Source: Coprococcus eutactus (GTDB lineage Bacteria; Bacillota; Clostridia; Lachnospirales; Lachnospiraceae). From it: 64,000 nucleotides of DNA. The stretch spans positions 1,720,001-1,784,000 of the forward strand of contig NZ_CP102278.1 of the NCBI RefSeq assembly GCF_025149915.1, given 5' to 3'. Shown in pieces: positions 25,408-35,397 of the stretch. The translations under genes and the position numbers were made by a program. Under the pieces are notes generated by a model. It was not told where the DNA came from, did no database searches, and worked only from the letters and a program-made list of their open reading frames with translations. The number at the start of each line of letters is the position of its first letter. Within the stretch, counting starts at the first letter, position 1.

Positions 25408-27498
25408 TCACTCACTGATAATCTTCCTGCTGCACAGATACGTTATAAGGAAATATCCGCCATATATGATTACCACGATGGCAGCCGTGATTCCGATAGC
25501 ACCTGCTATATCATACGCTCCCATAGTGTCAAGAATCTTCGTGCTGACCATCATTCCAAATACCGAATGGACTATGGCGAGAGCAAGTGGGAATACGAAG
25601 AATAGTCCCATCTGTGAGAAAAGGGCCTTGTTGATCATGTGCTGATCCACGCCAAGCTTTCTGAGCATCTTGTATCTCTCTATGTTGTCTGTACTCTCTG
25701 AGAGCTCTTTGAGTGCGAGGATGGCTGCACCGGATATGAGGAATATGAGTCCGATATACATACCTATAAATGATGCGATAGCTCCAACTCCCACGCTGGC
25801 TGCCTTAATACTATCTTTAGTGTTTACTGTGATAAGTCCGCAGGTCACATCCTTATTCGATACCTTATTTATAATCGTATCGCTATCCTGTATGGCATCT
25901 ATGTCCTGATCGGCATACTTTCCGATGAAATACTCTTTCGCGAACTGTGCACCTTCAATGGCTGAATCCGGCACGATAAACACACCTGTGTTGAGGGGCT
26001 GAGTGGCAAGCTCTATATCACCATCTATACAATACGAGATAACCGGTTTAAGCTTGTTGCCATATACCTCTATCTCTTTTCCCTCCTGAAGTCTCTCATC
26101 ACGGATCTTAACGAATATTCTATAATTTGCAAGGATGGCATACTCGTCATCGGCAAGCTGGAGCTCAGCATTGTCATAAATCTTTGCAACCTTGTTATAG
26201 TCGGACTGTGATATGATCTCCTCCGTTCCCTCATAACTAGACAAAGCGTTTACATCTATTCCAAGAGAATCAATCAGAGCCTCATCTCCCAGATAGTTTC
26301 TGATTGTAAGTGCAGGACATGTATATGTGTGTACGTCAACGTAATCTGAGAAGTATGATCCAAGATCCACATTATTTTCACTATATACATCTTCTATGCT
26401 CTTTCCATCAGTCACCTCAAGTTTCTTCAAAAGATCATTTGTCTCGCTGTCATTACCCATCTCGTCTTCGTCATAATAGATTGAATCACTGCTCTGGGTT
26501 TTCGATATACTCACATCCGCTCTTGCGTACTTTGCAATGCCCTCATTTAAGGAATTCTTCACTGCAAGCGCTGATGAAAGCACACATATTGTCACAAAAA
26601 GCATCAAACAGATGACTGATATTGAAAGTACATTTGTATTTACACGGCTGCTCATCTGTCTGACGACAAATGTATTGAGTCCCTTATAGTACACATTCTT
26701 CATGGATGACACAATCCTGAAGAGCATTCCGGATACCGACCAGAAGAAGAGCACCGTTGCAACGCATCCGACCACGATCCACTTGTAGAGATCATTCATG
26801 TACATGTCATTTAGATCGGTAATTACCGCATGATAAGCATATCCAAGTGATACAGCTGATATCAGGAACACGATAACTGATACCCATGGATTCTTGATCT
26901 TGACGTTCTCAGACTTTCTTCCATTCTGGAAAAGGTCGATGAGCTTACATTTGCTGATAATAAATGTGTTGAAGATTATAACCACCACATATATGATTGC
27001 AAAATACAGACAGGTCTTGGCAAATGCGCTGCCCGAGAACACAAAGCTGTATGATGACATATCTGCATCGAACATGTTTGCAACAAGTACACTTGTTATC
27101 TGTGAGATTCCTATTCCGGCAAGAAGTCCTACCACAAGTGATACAAGTCCGATGATAAGTGTCTCTATGAAAAGCATTGTGGACACCTTGCGTTTTCCCA
27201 TTCCAAGGATGAGGTACAGACCAAATTCTTTGTTACGCCTCTTCATCAGGAAACGGCTTGCATATATGATGAGGAATCCGAGCACAAATGCGATGAACAC
27301 ACTGACACCCGCAATCATCTTGCTCATGAGCTGCACGACCTGTCTTGTGTCAGCCGATATCCGGAGCATGGCGGTCTGCGTCTCTATGGCATTGAACACA
27401 TAGAAGATTGCAACACCGAGTACCAGAGTGAAGAAATATATGGCATAGTCCTTTATACTCTTCTTCATATTTGATACGGAAAGCTTAAAGAGCGTCAT
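25408..27498 (-). CDS. BceB-like ABC transporter permease (FtsX superfamily)
   Basis: 696 residues with about ten membrane helices: two FtsX-type clusters (residues ~20-310 and ~590-690) and one large extracellular domain (~320-570), the hallmark of peptide-antibiotic sensing/detoxifying Bce permeases. The motif RRNKEFGLYLILGMGKRKVS near residue 90 is typical. It works with the ATPase encoded just upstream (14-base overlap) and senses or expels cell-wall antimicrobial peptides. The histidine kinase lacks an input domain, so signalling probably goes through this permease. Confidence 0.92.
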   Translation of the reverse strand: MTLFKLSVSNMKKSIKDYAIYFFTLVLGVAIFYVFNAIETQTAMLRISADTRQVVQLMSKMIAGVSVFIAFVLGFLIIYASRFLMKRRNKEFGLYLILGMGKRKVSTMLFIETLIIGLVSLVVGLLAGIGISQITSVLVANMFDADMSSYSFVFSGSAFAKTCLYFAIIYVVVIIFNTFIISKCKLIDLFQNGRKSENVKIKNPWVSVIVFLISAVSLGYAYHAVITDLNDMYMNDLYKWIVVGCVATVLFFWSVSGMLFRIVSSMKNVYYKGLNTFVVRQMSSRVNTNVLSISVICLMLFVTICVLSSALAVKNSLNEGIAKYARADVSISKTQSSDSIYYDEDEMGNDSETNDLLKKLEVTDGKSIEDVYSENNVDLGSYFSDYVDVHTYTCPALTIRNYLGDEALIDSLGIDVNALSSYEGTEEIISQSDYNKVAKIYDNAELQLADDEYAILANYRIFVKIRDERLQEGKEIEVYGNKLKPVISYCIDGDIELATQPLNTGVFIVPDSAIEGAQFAKEYFIGKYADQDIDAIQDSDTIINKVSNKDVTCGLITVNTKDSIKAASVGVGAIASFIGMYIGLIFLISGAAILALKELSESTDNIERYKMLRKLGVDQHMINKALFSQMGLFFVFPLALAIVHSVFGMMVSTKILDTMGAYDIAGAIGITAAIVVIIYGGYFLITYLCSRKIISE

Positions 27499-28252
27499 TC
27501 AGATCACCTCCAAGCAGTGTCACGACATCTATGATCTTATTGAAGAACTCTTTTCTGGTATCTCCTCCTCTTCTGAGCTCGTGGAACACCTTGCCATCCT
27601 TGATGAAAAGTATCCTGCCTGCATAGCTGGCTGTAAATGAATCATGTGTTACCATGAGTATCGTTGTCATGAGATCCTCATTTAGATGCTTAAGTCTCTC
27701 AAGCAACAGCTTTGCCGACTTGGAATCGAGTGCTCCCGTGGGCTCATCCGCAAGCACAAGCTTTGGATCAGTGATGATTGCTCTCGCAGATGCTACTCTC
27801 TGCTTCTGACCGCCCGACATCTGATACGGATACTTCTTCAGAACACTCTCGATCTCAAGCTCCTTTGCAACAGCCCTGACCTTCGCATCTATCTGTTTTG
27901 CAGGCACATTCTGTATCGAAAGTGCCAGTGCGACATTCTCATACGCTGTGAGTGTATCGAGGAGATTGAAATCCTGGAATATAAATCCAAGCTCCTCTCT
28001 TCTGAACTCGTTAAGCTTGTTGCCCTTGAGTGTTGTGATATCCTTGCCGCCCACATAGATGTGTCCGCTGCTAACCTTATCTATAGTTGAAACGCAGTTA
28101 AGCAGTGTCGTCTTACCACTTCCCGATGCGCCCATGATAGCGACGAACTCCCCTGTCTCCACAGCGAATGATATTCCATCTATGGCCTTTGTCATATTGG
28201 ATTTGTTTCCGTAATACTTCTCAATGTTGTCAATCTTTAATATTTTTTCCAT
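27485..28252 (-). CDS. BceA-like ABC transporter ATP-binding protein
   Basis: 255 residues. Walker A GASGSGKTTL near residue 40, signature YQMSGGQKQRVASARAI near residue 145, Walker B KLVLADEPTGALDSKS and the H-loop VTHD are all intact. This is the MacB/BceA-type ATPase driving the permease downstream. Start ATG at 28252 with GAGGAGG. A candidate response-regulator site lies ~110 bases upstream. Confidence 0.95.
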   Translation of the reverse strand: MEKILKIDNIEKYYGNKSNMTKAIDGISFAVETGEFVAIMGASGSGKTTLLNCVSTIDKVSSGHIYVGGKDITTLKGNKLNEFRREELGFIFQDFNLLDTLTAYENVALALSIQNVPAKQIDAKVRAVAKELEIESVLKKYPYQMSGGQKQRVASARAIITDPKLVLADEPTGALDSKSAKLLLERLKHLNEDLMTTILMVTHDSFTASYAGRILFIKDGKVFHELRRGGDTRKEFFNKIIDVVTLLGGDLNDAL

Positions 28253-28357
28253 TGAAATGCCTCCTCAAATGTTTGTTTATTACTGCTCTCACCATTGAAC
28301 ATATTTGCAGTTTACACATTTTGAAAGCAATTGTCCTTTTTTCATTATTACCTAACA

Positions 28358-28371
28358 TTACAATTCTGTAA
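28358..28371 (-). promoter_or_regulatory. Candidate response-regulator binding site upstream of the ABC genes
   Basis: TTACA-N4-TGTAA perfect inverted repeat, followed on the minus strand seven bases later by TAATAAT, a possible -10 box. Bce-type regulators bind such dyads in place of a -35. Assignment to the response regulator encoded at 29503 is inference. Confidence 0.5.
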
Positions 28372-28427
28372 CCTAGGGGACGCTCACCCGATCTGGTATC
28401 CCACTATCGAAAAACGCAATTTTTATA

Positions 28428-29444
28428 TCATCCAATCTTGTATATATCATTATGTCCAAATACTATACTCACATCTGTGTATTCGTCCACCTTTGACGCT
28501 ATATTCAGCTTATGTCCCAGCTGCCTGCACAGATTGTCTATTATATAAAGGCCCATACCTGTGGATTTCGCATGTTTCCGCCCATTTTCCCCGGTAAATG
28601 ATTTCTTGCACACAAATGGAATATCAGACTGTGGTATACCTATTCCATTGTCCTTTATGTGCAGAGCCTTGCCGTCACCCACTGCTTCAGCCCAGATCTC
28701 TATAGTCTTTTCCTGTCCTCGGTCTATATACTTGATGCTGTTGCTCACGATCTGATTTACCATAAACTCAAGCCATTTTGAATCCGTCACAACACATTCA
28801 TCCACATCATGAACATTCAGCGATATGTCACCATCAAGCAACATATCCTTGTTCTTCACAGCCACCCTTCCGATGACACTCTTAAGATTTGTCTCGGCAA
28901 ATCTGTAATCTGCCGATGCATGCTCTGCCCTCACATAGTAGAGAACCTGATCTGCATACGCGTCAAGCCTTGCGACCTGATCCGCATATTTTCTCGGGAT
29001 CACATCCCTGTTGTTGTGGCACATGAGCACCAGACTTGCTATCGGAAGCTTTATCTCGTGAACCCAGATCTCTATAAAATCCTTGAAATCCTCCACGCTA
29101 TCCCTGTACTTTCTCACATTCTCAGTCATGGACTTGTTGATGTCGTACATAGCTGAATACACCAGCTTTCCCTCGTAGAAGTCAGGCTCGTCCAAAGTGT
29201 CAAGTATAAGATACTTCTGATCCAGTTCATCCAGATGTCCAACCAGACTGTTGTAGAACTTATATTTTCTCAGATAATCGAAAGCGATAACCGAGACGAC
29301 AAATATCACAGCCACTATGACGAACATAATTCTCATCTGTAACTGTGAGTGAAATGCCATCATGAGCAGATATGTGAATATCACAAATCCCGCATATCCC
29401 GCAATTATTCCAAGTTTGTCCTTTATATACAAGCCAAATTTCAT
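28428..29444 (-). CDS. BceS-like intramembrane-sensing histidine kinase
   Basis: 338 residues. Two adjacent N-terminal membrane helices with almost no outside loop (residues ~10-55) mark the intramembrane-sensing class. The H-box is WVHEIKLPIASL near residue 130, N-box MVNQIVSNSIKY near residue 230, and G-boxes DNGIGIP and GMGLYI. It phosphorylates the response regulator encoded upstream. Companion to the Bce-like transporter; the peptide sensed is unknown. Confidence 0.92.
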   Translation of the reverse strand: MKFGLYIKDKLGIIAGYAGFVIFTYLLMMAFHSQLQMRIMFVIVAVIFVVSVIAFDYLRKYKFYNSLVGHLDELDQKYLILDTLDEPDFYEGKLVYSAMYDINKSMTENVRKYRDSVEDFKDFIEIWVHEIKLPIASLVLMCHNNRDVIPRKYADQVARLDAYADQVLYYVRAEHASADYRFAETNLKSVIGRVAVKNKDMLLDGDISLNVHDVDECVVTDSKWLEFMVNQIVSNSIKYIDRGQEKTIEIWAEAVGDGKALHIKDNGIGIPQSDIPFVCKKSFTGENGRKHAKSTGMGLYIIDNLCRQLGHKLNIASKVDEYTDVSIVFGHNDIYKIG

Positions 29445-29502
29445 TTTACAAAATTACTCCAATCTTTTGTCACTGTAAATGATTTACAATCCCACTTACC
29501 TG

Positions 29503-30165
29503 TCATACAAGTCGGTATCCCTGCTTCTTTCTGGTCTCTATGGCATCATCATATCCAAGATCCGCCAGTTTCCCTCTGAGCCTGCTGATGTTCACCGTGA
29601 GTGCATTGTCATTTACAAACTCATCATTATCCCACAGGTCTGTCATGATCTCATCTCTCGACACTATCTTTTCCCTGTTGGCAAGCAGCAGCTGGAATAT
29701 GATCATCTCATTCTTGGTGAGAACCATCTCCTGATCACCTTTGCTGATTGTCCCCTTGCTGAAGTTGACCTCCGCATCTCTGTATGATGCCGTATTCTGG
29801 CTGCCCTCCATGCGCTTGAGCACCGCCGCTATCCTAAGCAGAAGTATCGTTGGATTGTATGGCTTTGTTATATAATCATCCGCGCCATAACTCATGGACA
29901 GCACCTCATCCATCTCGGAAGTCCTGCTTGTGACCATGATGATAGGCACATCAGATTCCTTTCGTATCTCCTTCACAAGGTTTCTGCCGTTTATACCCGG
30001 AATGTTGATATCCATGAGCACCAGATTCGGCGCCGCTTTCAATATATCGTCCTTTGTATTGTCAAAGCTCTCAAGACTCTCAGCCTCATAGCCCTCATTC
30101 TCAAGTATCTGCACAAGCTCCTCACAGATGCTCTCGTCATCTTCCACCACAAATATCTTTTTCAT
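29503..30165 (-). CDS. OmpR-family response regulator (BceR-like)
   Basis: 220 residues from the ATG at 30165, preferred because GGAGAAATAAAG lies just upstream; 12 more in-frame codons exist to 30201. The receiver domain has acidic pocket VEDDES, phosphoryl-acceptor Asp in NLVLMDINIPG (~residue 52), T/S switch and K in DDYITKPYNP. The C-terminal winged helix ends LRGKLADLGYDDAIETRKKQ. It likely binds the TTACA dyad before the ABC genes. Confidence 0.93.
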   Translation of the reverse strand: MKKIFVVEDDESICEELVQILENEGYEAESLESFDNTKDDILKAAPNLVLMDINIPGINGRNLVKEIRKESDVPIIMVTSRTSEMDEVLSMSYGADDYITKPYNPTILLLRIAAVLKRMEGSQNTASYRDAEVNFSKGTISKGDQEMVLTKNEMIIFQLLLANREKIVSRDEIMTDLWDNDEFVNDNALTVNISRLRGKLADLGYDDAIETRKKQGYRLV

Positions 30166-30194
30166 CTTTATTTCTCCATTTCCTATTTTCCATT

Positions 30195-30403
30195 TAGGCA
30201 ATTACGAAACCCTTAATCTATTCAACATGCAAGAAGATGTTTAGCATTACCAAATCAGGGGAATACGAAGTCGCCGGTACTTAGATGGCACGTTAGTGAC
30301 ATCTTTAGTACCGTTGCAGACTGAGTTAAGCGAGAGCGACCCCTGATCGGTATGCTAAAACATCTCTTGCACATTCAGCGTATTTAAGTTTCGCAATTGC
30401 CTA
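30195..30403. repeat. Palindromic MITE-like intergenic repeat (~209 bp)
   Basis: Terminal arms TAGGCAATTACGAAAC and GTTTCGCAATTGCCTA are inverted with one mismatch. Nested inside are further inverted pairs: TGCAAGA..GATGTTT..GCAT with its complement near 30350-30373, ATCAGGGG/CCCCTGAT, GTCGC/GCGAC, and a central hairpin CGGTACT.AGATG/CATCT.TAGTACCG. Ends are TA, as for Tc1/mariner-type MITEs. The right end provides the TAG stop codon of the gene at 30401. Confidence 0.75.
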
Positions 30404-31618
30404 TTTCCCCATTTTAAGTGGCATGTCCACCAGCATCCTCGCCCTGTTGTAGACATTCAGCTTTGAACCGCTGGAATCCATATCACAGCTCACTATCATG
30501 CCCTGCTGCAGCTTCTTCTGAAGCGAAGGGTACAAACCTCTTCCGCAGGTGTGATTAGGCATACAGCCAAATGGCTGAACCGCCAAAACCTTTGGACACT
30601 CATGGAGTATGTGTCCCGTTATCTCCGCGCCGATGAGCCAGCCATCTCCTGTTTTATATCCCCAGCTCACATATCCTTCAGCCTCACGCTTCATCGTGAA
30701 GAAATCCTCCATGGTATAGAACCCATATTTTCTAAGCGCCTCTATCATTGCTCTCTGCAGGCTGCCGAAGAACTTCAGCCCCGCCTTGTAAAGCAGAGAT
30801 TCAAATGTCATATTGTCTGTGAGGTGTGAATCCATATAGTACATGGCATACCATGAAAGCCCATTTGTATGGCTCTCACATCCATTTGACTCAAGGAACT
30901 TTATCATATCCCAGTTGCCCAAGTGGCAATACTTTATGTACAGCTCTCCCACTATCCCCACTCGCTGTTTCCTCTTATCATGCAGCTTTATCCGTGAAAA
31001 ATCCCTGGCTATACTGACAAAGTTTCGTTTCATCCTGCCGAGAGTCAGATTCTTTCCATCTTTCAGATCTCTGGACAGGATATCTATCCACTTCTGCCAA
31101 ACCTTTTGCGACTGCCCCTTTTTCACCTCATTTGGCCTTGTCTGATTGAGGAGCAGCATGAGTATATCTCCGTAGAAGAGTCCGAACAGGGCTCTCCACA
31201 CCATGAATGGCTGCACGCGCATCTGGCATTCCTTCTCCAGCCCCTTAACATTCAGGGATAGTATCTTTACCCTGTCAAATCCTGCCTTTCTCACCGACTC
31301 CTTTAACACATGTAAGTAGTTGGCTCCCCTGCAGGCATCCCCCGCCGTCGGCATGAGAAGTCTTGTCCGGCTGATATCATATTTGCCTGACTGCAGTGCA
31401 TCTATCATCTGCCCGGCATTTAACACGATCGGATAACACATATCATTGTTCACATACTTAAGTCCCACATCCGTGATATGTTCCTCATTTGACAGTATGA
31501 CCGGATGATAATCCCTTGAATAAAAGGCGTATTTTATCAGAGGAAAATGCGCATCCAGCATGGCTGGGATCAGCAATATATATTTTTCATTCCATGTATC
31601 TTCATCTATCTTGTACAT
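30401..31618 (-). CDS. Acyl-CoA dehydratase activase-related protein (HgdB/DUF2229-like)
   Basis: 405 residues. The pattern MPTAGDACRGANYLHVLKES near residue 90 and the late VQPFGCMPNHTCGRGLYP near residue 355 match the family related to 2-hydroxyacyl-CoA dehydratase subunits. It normally occurs as the C-terminal part of large activase fusions. Conserved Cys (DACRG, FGCMPNHTCG) probably hold an Fe-S cluster. Here it is a free-standing protein without the ASKHA ATPase half in the window. The stop codon is contributed by the neighbouring MITE-like repeat, so the original C-terminus may have differed slightly. Confidence 0.8.
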   Translation of the reverse strand: MYKIDEDTWNEKYILLIPAMLDAHFPLIKYAFYSRDYHPVILSNEEHITDVGLKYVNNDMCYPIVLNAGQMIDALQSGKYDISRTRLLMPTAGDACRGANYLHVLKESVRKAGFDRVKILSLNVKGLEKECQMRVQPFMVWRALFGLFYGDILMLLLNQTRPNEVKKGQSQKVWQKWIDILSRDLKDGKNLTLGRMKRNFVSIARDFSRIKLHDKRKQRVGIVGELYIKYCHLGNWDMIKFLESNGCESHTNGLSWYAMYYMDSHLTDNMTFESLLYKAGLKFFGSLQRAMIEALRKYGFYTMEDFFTMKREAEGYVSWGYKTGDGWLIGAEITGHILHECPKVLAVQPFGCMPNHTCGRGLYPSLQKKLQQGMIVSCDMDSSGSKLNVYNRARMLVDMPLKMGK

Positions 31619-31832
31619 TCTCTACTCCCCATATACTTTGCAGTTATATAACGTATTTGCAGCACTTCAATCAAATATGACATTTTTTGAAAATGGACAA
31701 CCCCTGGTCCATTTTCAAAAAAGCTTAAATATCTAATCTAATTTCAATCAACTTACATTATAACTTCTTTTGCATGCACCTAGCCACTGTTTACTAATTA
31801 ATTATGTTAAACTTATTTGTTGATATAACAAA
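31619..31832. other. Intergenic, no gene seen
   Basis: Very AT-rich; probably the promoter side of the 30401 gene. A short dyad CATTTTTTGAAAATGGAC / GTCCATTTTCAAAAAA lies near 31680-31722. Confidence 0.4.
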
Positions 31833-31897
31833 ACACAGGTACTATATAAAATGTCACACCCGTTACAACGGCTTAACATCTTATATAGCACCTGTGT
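31833..31897 (-). terminator. Long hairpin downstream of pflA
   Basis: ACACAGGT.CTATATAA....ATGT pairs with ACAT...TTATATAG.ACCTGTGT, with a T-rich stretch after it on the minus strand. Likely terminator of pflA. Confidence 0.55.
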
Positions 31898-31981
31898 CTC
31901 AACGCAAATATTTTTATAGACTGCTAGAGCATCGACTGGGAATTGAACTATCGATGATTTTCCCGGTTCTTGTTCTTAAGT

Positions 31982-32824
31982 TTATTCCAGAATACTCTTT
32001 GCAAGCTTCTGCTCCTCATCAGTAGGCGGGTCGATTCCCTCAAGCTTATATGGTATTCCAAGTCTCTCCCACTCAGGGATTCCGAGCTTGTGATATGGAA
32101 GTACCTCAACTTTATCTACAGTCTTAAGAGTGTCTATGAACTCCTTAGTCTTTCTCAGATCATCCTCATCAGTTGTGATGGTTGGTACCAGTACGTGTCT
32201 GATCCACATATGCTTACCCTGATCTGACAGATACTGTGCAAGATCAAGTATATTGCTGTTGGAGAATCCTGTGAGATCTCTATGCTTATCATCATTGATC
32301 TGCTTGATATCGAGCAGGAACAGATCTGTGAGATTCATCAGCTCATTGAACTTGGAGAAGAATGGCTCCTCCCTTGTAAATGGATTGCCGGCTGTATCTA
32401 TTGTTGTATGAATACCTTCAGCCTTTGCAAGCTTGAAAAACTCGATGAGGAAATCCATCTGAAGCAGCGCCTCACCACCGCTCACTGTTATACCACCACC
32501 GTTTTTCCAATATGGCTTATAGCGGAGCGCCTGCTTTAACAGGTCCTCAGGGGTCCTCGCCTCGATCTTGACGCCCTTATCCTTCAGCAGCTTTGTATTC
32601 TCTTCTATCTTCTTCTCAAGTTCTTCTCTCTCAGCATCGCTTGTTTCATCTGAGTAAAGCTTACTATAGTCTGTCACAAGATTCCATGTCTCTGGGTTGT
32701 GACAATATTTACATCTCATCTTGCAGCCCTGTAAAAAAACTACAAATCTTATGCCTGGACCATCTACTGCTCCAAAGCTCTCTGTCGAATGGACATATCC
32801 TAAAACCTGTTTCTTTTCAGACAT
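31982..32824 (-). CDS. pflA: Pyruvate formate-lyase-activating enzyme (radical SAM)
   Basis: 280 residues. The radical-SAM cluster C34-x3-C38-x2-C41 (GCKMRCKYCHNPETW) and the glycine-rich SAM contact GGITVSGGEALLQ near residue 115 are intact. It uses SAM and a [4Fe-4S] cluster to put the glycyl radical on PflB. A ~25-residue insertion after the cluster (LYSDETSDAEREELEKKIEE region) is seen in many clostridial forms. It lies directly downstream of pflB; the terminator between them suggests partly separate expression. Confidence 0.97.
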   Translation of the reverse strand: MSEKKQVLGYVHSTESFGAVDGPGIRFVVFLQGCKMRCKYCHNPETWNLVTDYSKLYSDETSDAEREELEKKIEENTKLLKDKGVKIEARTPEDLLKQALRYKPYWKNGGGITVSGGEALLQMDFLIEFFKLAKAEGIHTTIDTAGNPFTREEPFFSKFNELMNLTDLFLLDIKQINDDKHRDLTGFSNSNILDLAQYLSDQGKHMWIRHVLVPTITTDEDDLRKTKEFIDTLKTVDKVEVLPYHKLGIPEWERLGIPYKLEGIDPPTDEEQKLAKSILE

Positions 32825-32935
32825 ATTTCACCTCTAAGTTCTTCCTATTCAAATACAACTCTCAATTAATGAAAGTAATTACAAACAAAACTACATGTCT
32901 ATTATCTCTTGTAAAACTGATATAAATACATATTC

Positions 32936-32969
32936 TTAAAAAAAGTCCCGGAGAGGTTATCCCCGGGAC
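32936..32969 (-). terminator. Terminator of pflB
   Basis: GTCCCGG/CCGGGAC GC-rich stem followed on the minus strand by a T7 run. Confidence 0.9.
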
Positions 32970-33034
32970 CATGGTTCTTGTTATATCTGACAAAGCATCT
33001 ATAACTTCACTGAAAATCCAGCGTCAGCTAAGAA

Positions 33035-35311
33035 TTAAAGTGAGTCATGGAATGTTCTGTTGATAACATCGAGCTGCTGCTCACGTGTAAGTGATATGAA
33101 CTTAACAGCATATCCTGATACACGGATTGTGAAGTTAGCGTACTCTGGCTTATCTGGATTCTCCATAGCATCAAGGAGCTTATCCTTACCAAATACGTTT
33201 ACGTTCAGATGATGAGCGCCCTGATCGAAGTATCCATCCATTGCGCTTACAAGCTTTGTAGCTCTCTCTTCCTCATCATGTCCAAGTGCTGATGGGTTCA
33301 TTGTCTGTGTATTTGAGATACCATCCAGTGACCACTCATAAGGAATCTTTGCAACAGAGTTAAGTGATGCAAGAAGTCCTGATGTCTCAGCGCCGTAGCT
33401 TGGGTTAGCACCTGGTGCAAATGGTGTCCAAGCACGTCTTCCATCTGGAAGGTTACCTGTGTACTTACCATAAACTACGTTAGATGTGATTGTAAGGATA
33501 GATGTTGTAGGCTCTGAATTACGATATGTGTGTCTCTTCTTGATGTCTGTAAGGAACTCATGAAGAAGCCATACACCGATGTTATCAGCTCTGTCGTCAT
33601 CGTTACCATACTTAGGGAACTCGCCTTCGATCTCGAAGTCCTCAGCAAGTCCTGTCTCTGCGTTACGGATAACCTTAACCTTAGCGTACTTGATTGCTGA
33701 CAGTGAGTCGATTACGTGTGAGAATCCAGCGATACCTGTTGCAAATGTACGACGTACATCTGTATCGATAAGTGCCATCTCAGCTGACTCATAGTAGTAC
33801 TTGTCATGCATGTACTGGATGAGGTTAAGAATATTTACATAAAGTCCTGCTAACCAATCAAGCATCTTCTTGTACTTAGCAAGTACTTCATCATAGTCAA
33901 GGTACTCTGATGTGATAGGTGCGTACTCTGGACCTACCTGCATTGGCTTACCAGTCTTCTTGTCAAGGAACTTCTCATCCTTACCACCATTGATAGCGTA
34001 AAGAAGACACTTAGCAAGGTTTGCACGAGCTCCGAAGAACTGCATCTCCTTACCAGTCTGTGTAGCTGATACACAGCAGCAGATTGAGTAATCATCGCCC
34101 CAGATTGGCTTCATTACATCATCGTTCTCATACTGGATTGAGCTTGTTCTTACAGAGATCTTAGCAGCATACTTCTTGAATGTATCCTGAAGAGCTGATG
34201 AGTAAAGAACTGTAAGGTTTGGCTCTGGAGCTGGTCCCATGTTCTCAAGTGTATGAAGGAATCTGTAATCGTTCTTTGTAACCATTGAACGTCCGTCAAC
34301 ACCGATACCACCAACCTCAAGAGTAGCCCATACAGGATCTCCTGAGAACAGCTCGTTGTATGACTTAATTCTTGCGAACTTAACCATACGAAGCTTCATT
34401 GTGAAATGATCGATAAGCTCCTGAGCCTCAGCCTCTGTAAGCTTACCAGCCTTAATATCTCTCTCAATATAGATATCAAGGAATGTAGATACACGTCCAA
34501 CTGACATAGCTGCACCGTTCTGAGTCTTGATAGCTGCAAGGTATCCGAAGTATAACCACTGAACAGCCTCTTTAGCGTTTGAAGCTGGCTTTGAAATATC
34601 ATATCCGTATGACTGAGCCATAACCTTCATCTCTTTGAGACGCTTGATCTGCTCTGCAAGCTCTTCTCTCTGACGGATGACATCATCAAACATGTTGCCA
34701 TCGCCACAGTTAGCCTTATCCTCTTCCTTCCAAGCGATAAGCTGATCAATACCGTAAAGAGCAACTCTTCTGTAGTCACCTACGATACGTCCACGACCAT
34801 ATGTGTCAGGAAGTCCTGTTACGATATGTGTATGACGAGCTGCCATCATCTCTGGTGTGTAAGCATCAAATACTGCCTGGTTGTGTGTCTTGTGATACTC
34901 AGTGAAGATCTTGTGGAAGTTCTCGTTTGGAGTATATCCATACATCTGAAGAGCTTCCTCAGCCATCTTGATACCACCATAAGGCATAAATGCTCTCTTA
35001 AGTGGCTCATCTGTCTGAAGACCTACAATCTGCTCAAGATCCTTTGTCTCTGGATCAATGTAGCCTGGGCCATAAGATGTGATGCTTGATACAACATCAG
35101 CATCCTCCTTTAAAACTCCACCGTTATCTCTCTCAGCCTTCTGAAGTGCCTGAAGCTTATCCCAAAGCTTGTTAGTAGCATCTGTTGGGGCTGCAAGGAA
35201 ACTCTCGTCTCCATCGTACTGTGTGTAGTTGTTCTGGATGAAGTCTCTTACATTACACTCTTCCTTCCAGAGTCTACCTGTGAATGATTCCCATTCCTGG
35301 TTCTGTAACAT
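33035..35311 (-). CDS. pflB: Formate C-acetyltransferase (pyruvate formate-lyase)
   Basis: 758 residues, full family length. It converts pyruvate and CoA to acetyl-CoA and formate in anaerobic fermentation. The active-site cysteine pair is within [20 protein letters not shown] near residue 420. The glycyl-radical site is RVSGYAVKF, with Gly about residue 733. Both are intact. GAAAGGAG precedes the start at 35311, a good promoter lies at 35369, and pflA follows. The divergent Crp/Fnr gene at 35714 is a candidate regulator. Codon use is that of a highly expressed gene. Confidence 0.98.
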   Translation of the reverse strand: MLQNQEWESFTGRLWKEECNVRDFIQNNYTQYDGDESFLAAPTDATNKLWDKLQALQKAERDNGGVLKEDADVVSSITSYGPGYIDPETKDLEQIVGLQTDEPLKRAFMPYGGIKMAEEALQMYGYTPNENFHKIFTEYHKTHNQAVFDAYTPEMMAARHTHIVTGLPDTYGRGRIVGDYRRVALYGIDQLIAWKEEDKANCGDGNMFDDVIRQREELAEQIKRLKEMKVMAQSYGYDISKPASNAKEAVQWLYFGYLAAIKTQNGAAMSVGRVSTFLDIYIERDIKAGKLTEAEAQELIDHFTMKLRMVKFARIKSYNELFSGDPVWATLEVGGIGVDGRSMVTKNDYRFLHTLENMGPAPEPNLTVLYSSALQDTFKKYAAKISVRTSSIQYENDDVMKPIWGDDYSICCCVSATQTGKEMQFFGARANLAKCLLYAINGGKDEKFLDKKTGKPMQVGPEYAPITSEYLDYDEVLAKYKKMLDWLAGLYVNILNLIQYMHDKYYYESAEMALIDTDVRRTFATGIAGFSHVIDSLSAIKYAKVKVIRNAETGLAEDFEIEGEFPKYGNDDDRADNIGVWLLHEFLTDIKKRHTYRNSEPTTSILTITSNVVYGKYTGNLPDGRRAWTPFAPGANPSYGAETSGLLASLNSVAKIPYEWSLDGISNTQTMNPSALGHDEEERATKLVSAMDGYFDQGAHHLNVNVFGKDKLLDAMENPDKPEYANFTIRVSGYAVKFISLTREQQLDVINRTFHDSL

Positions 35312-35368
35312 GATAAAATTTCTCCTTTCAGTGTTTTAATATGTGAAAATGTGACACACTATTTACTT

Positions 35369-35397
35369 ATTATACAGAATAATCTTCTATAATTCAA
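35369..35397 (-). promoter_or_regulatory. Promoter of pflB
   Basis: TTGAAT (complement of 35392-35397) and TATAAT (complement of 35369-35374) with exact 17-base spacing. A GTGTCACA/TGTGAAAA tract lies between promoter and gene, but I cannot assign it to a regulator. Confidence 0.75.

Noticed and set aside
31915..31960. Possible tRNA T-arm (GTTCAATTC-like) near pflA
   Set aside because: The flanking bases do not form the T-stem; only a 6-bp CATCGA/TCGATG dyad is present and no other tRNA arms can be folded.
33035..35311. Possibility that the pflB-like gene is a different glycyl radical enzyme
   Set aside because: The adjacent Cys pair and RVSGYAV radical site fit pyruvate formate-lyase, and pflA is adjacent.
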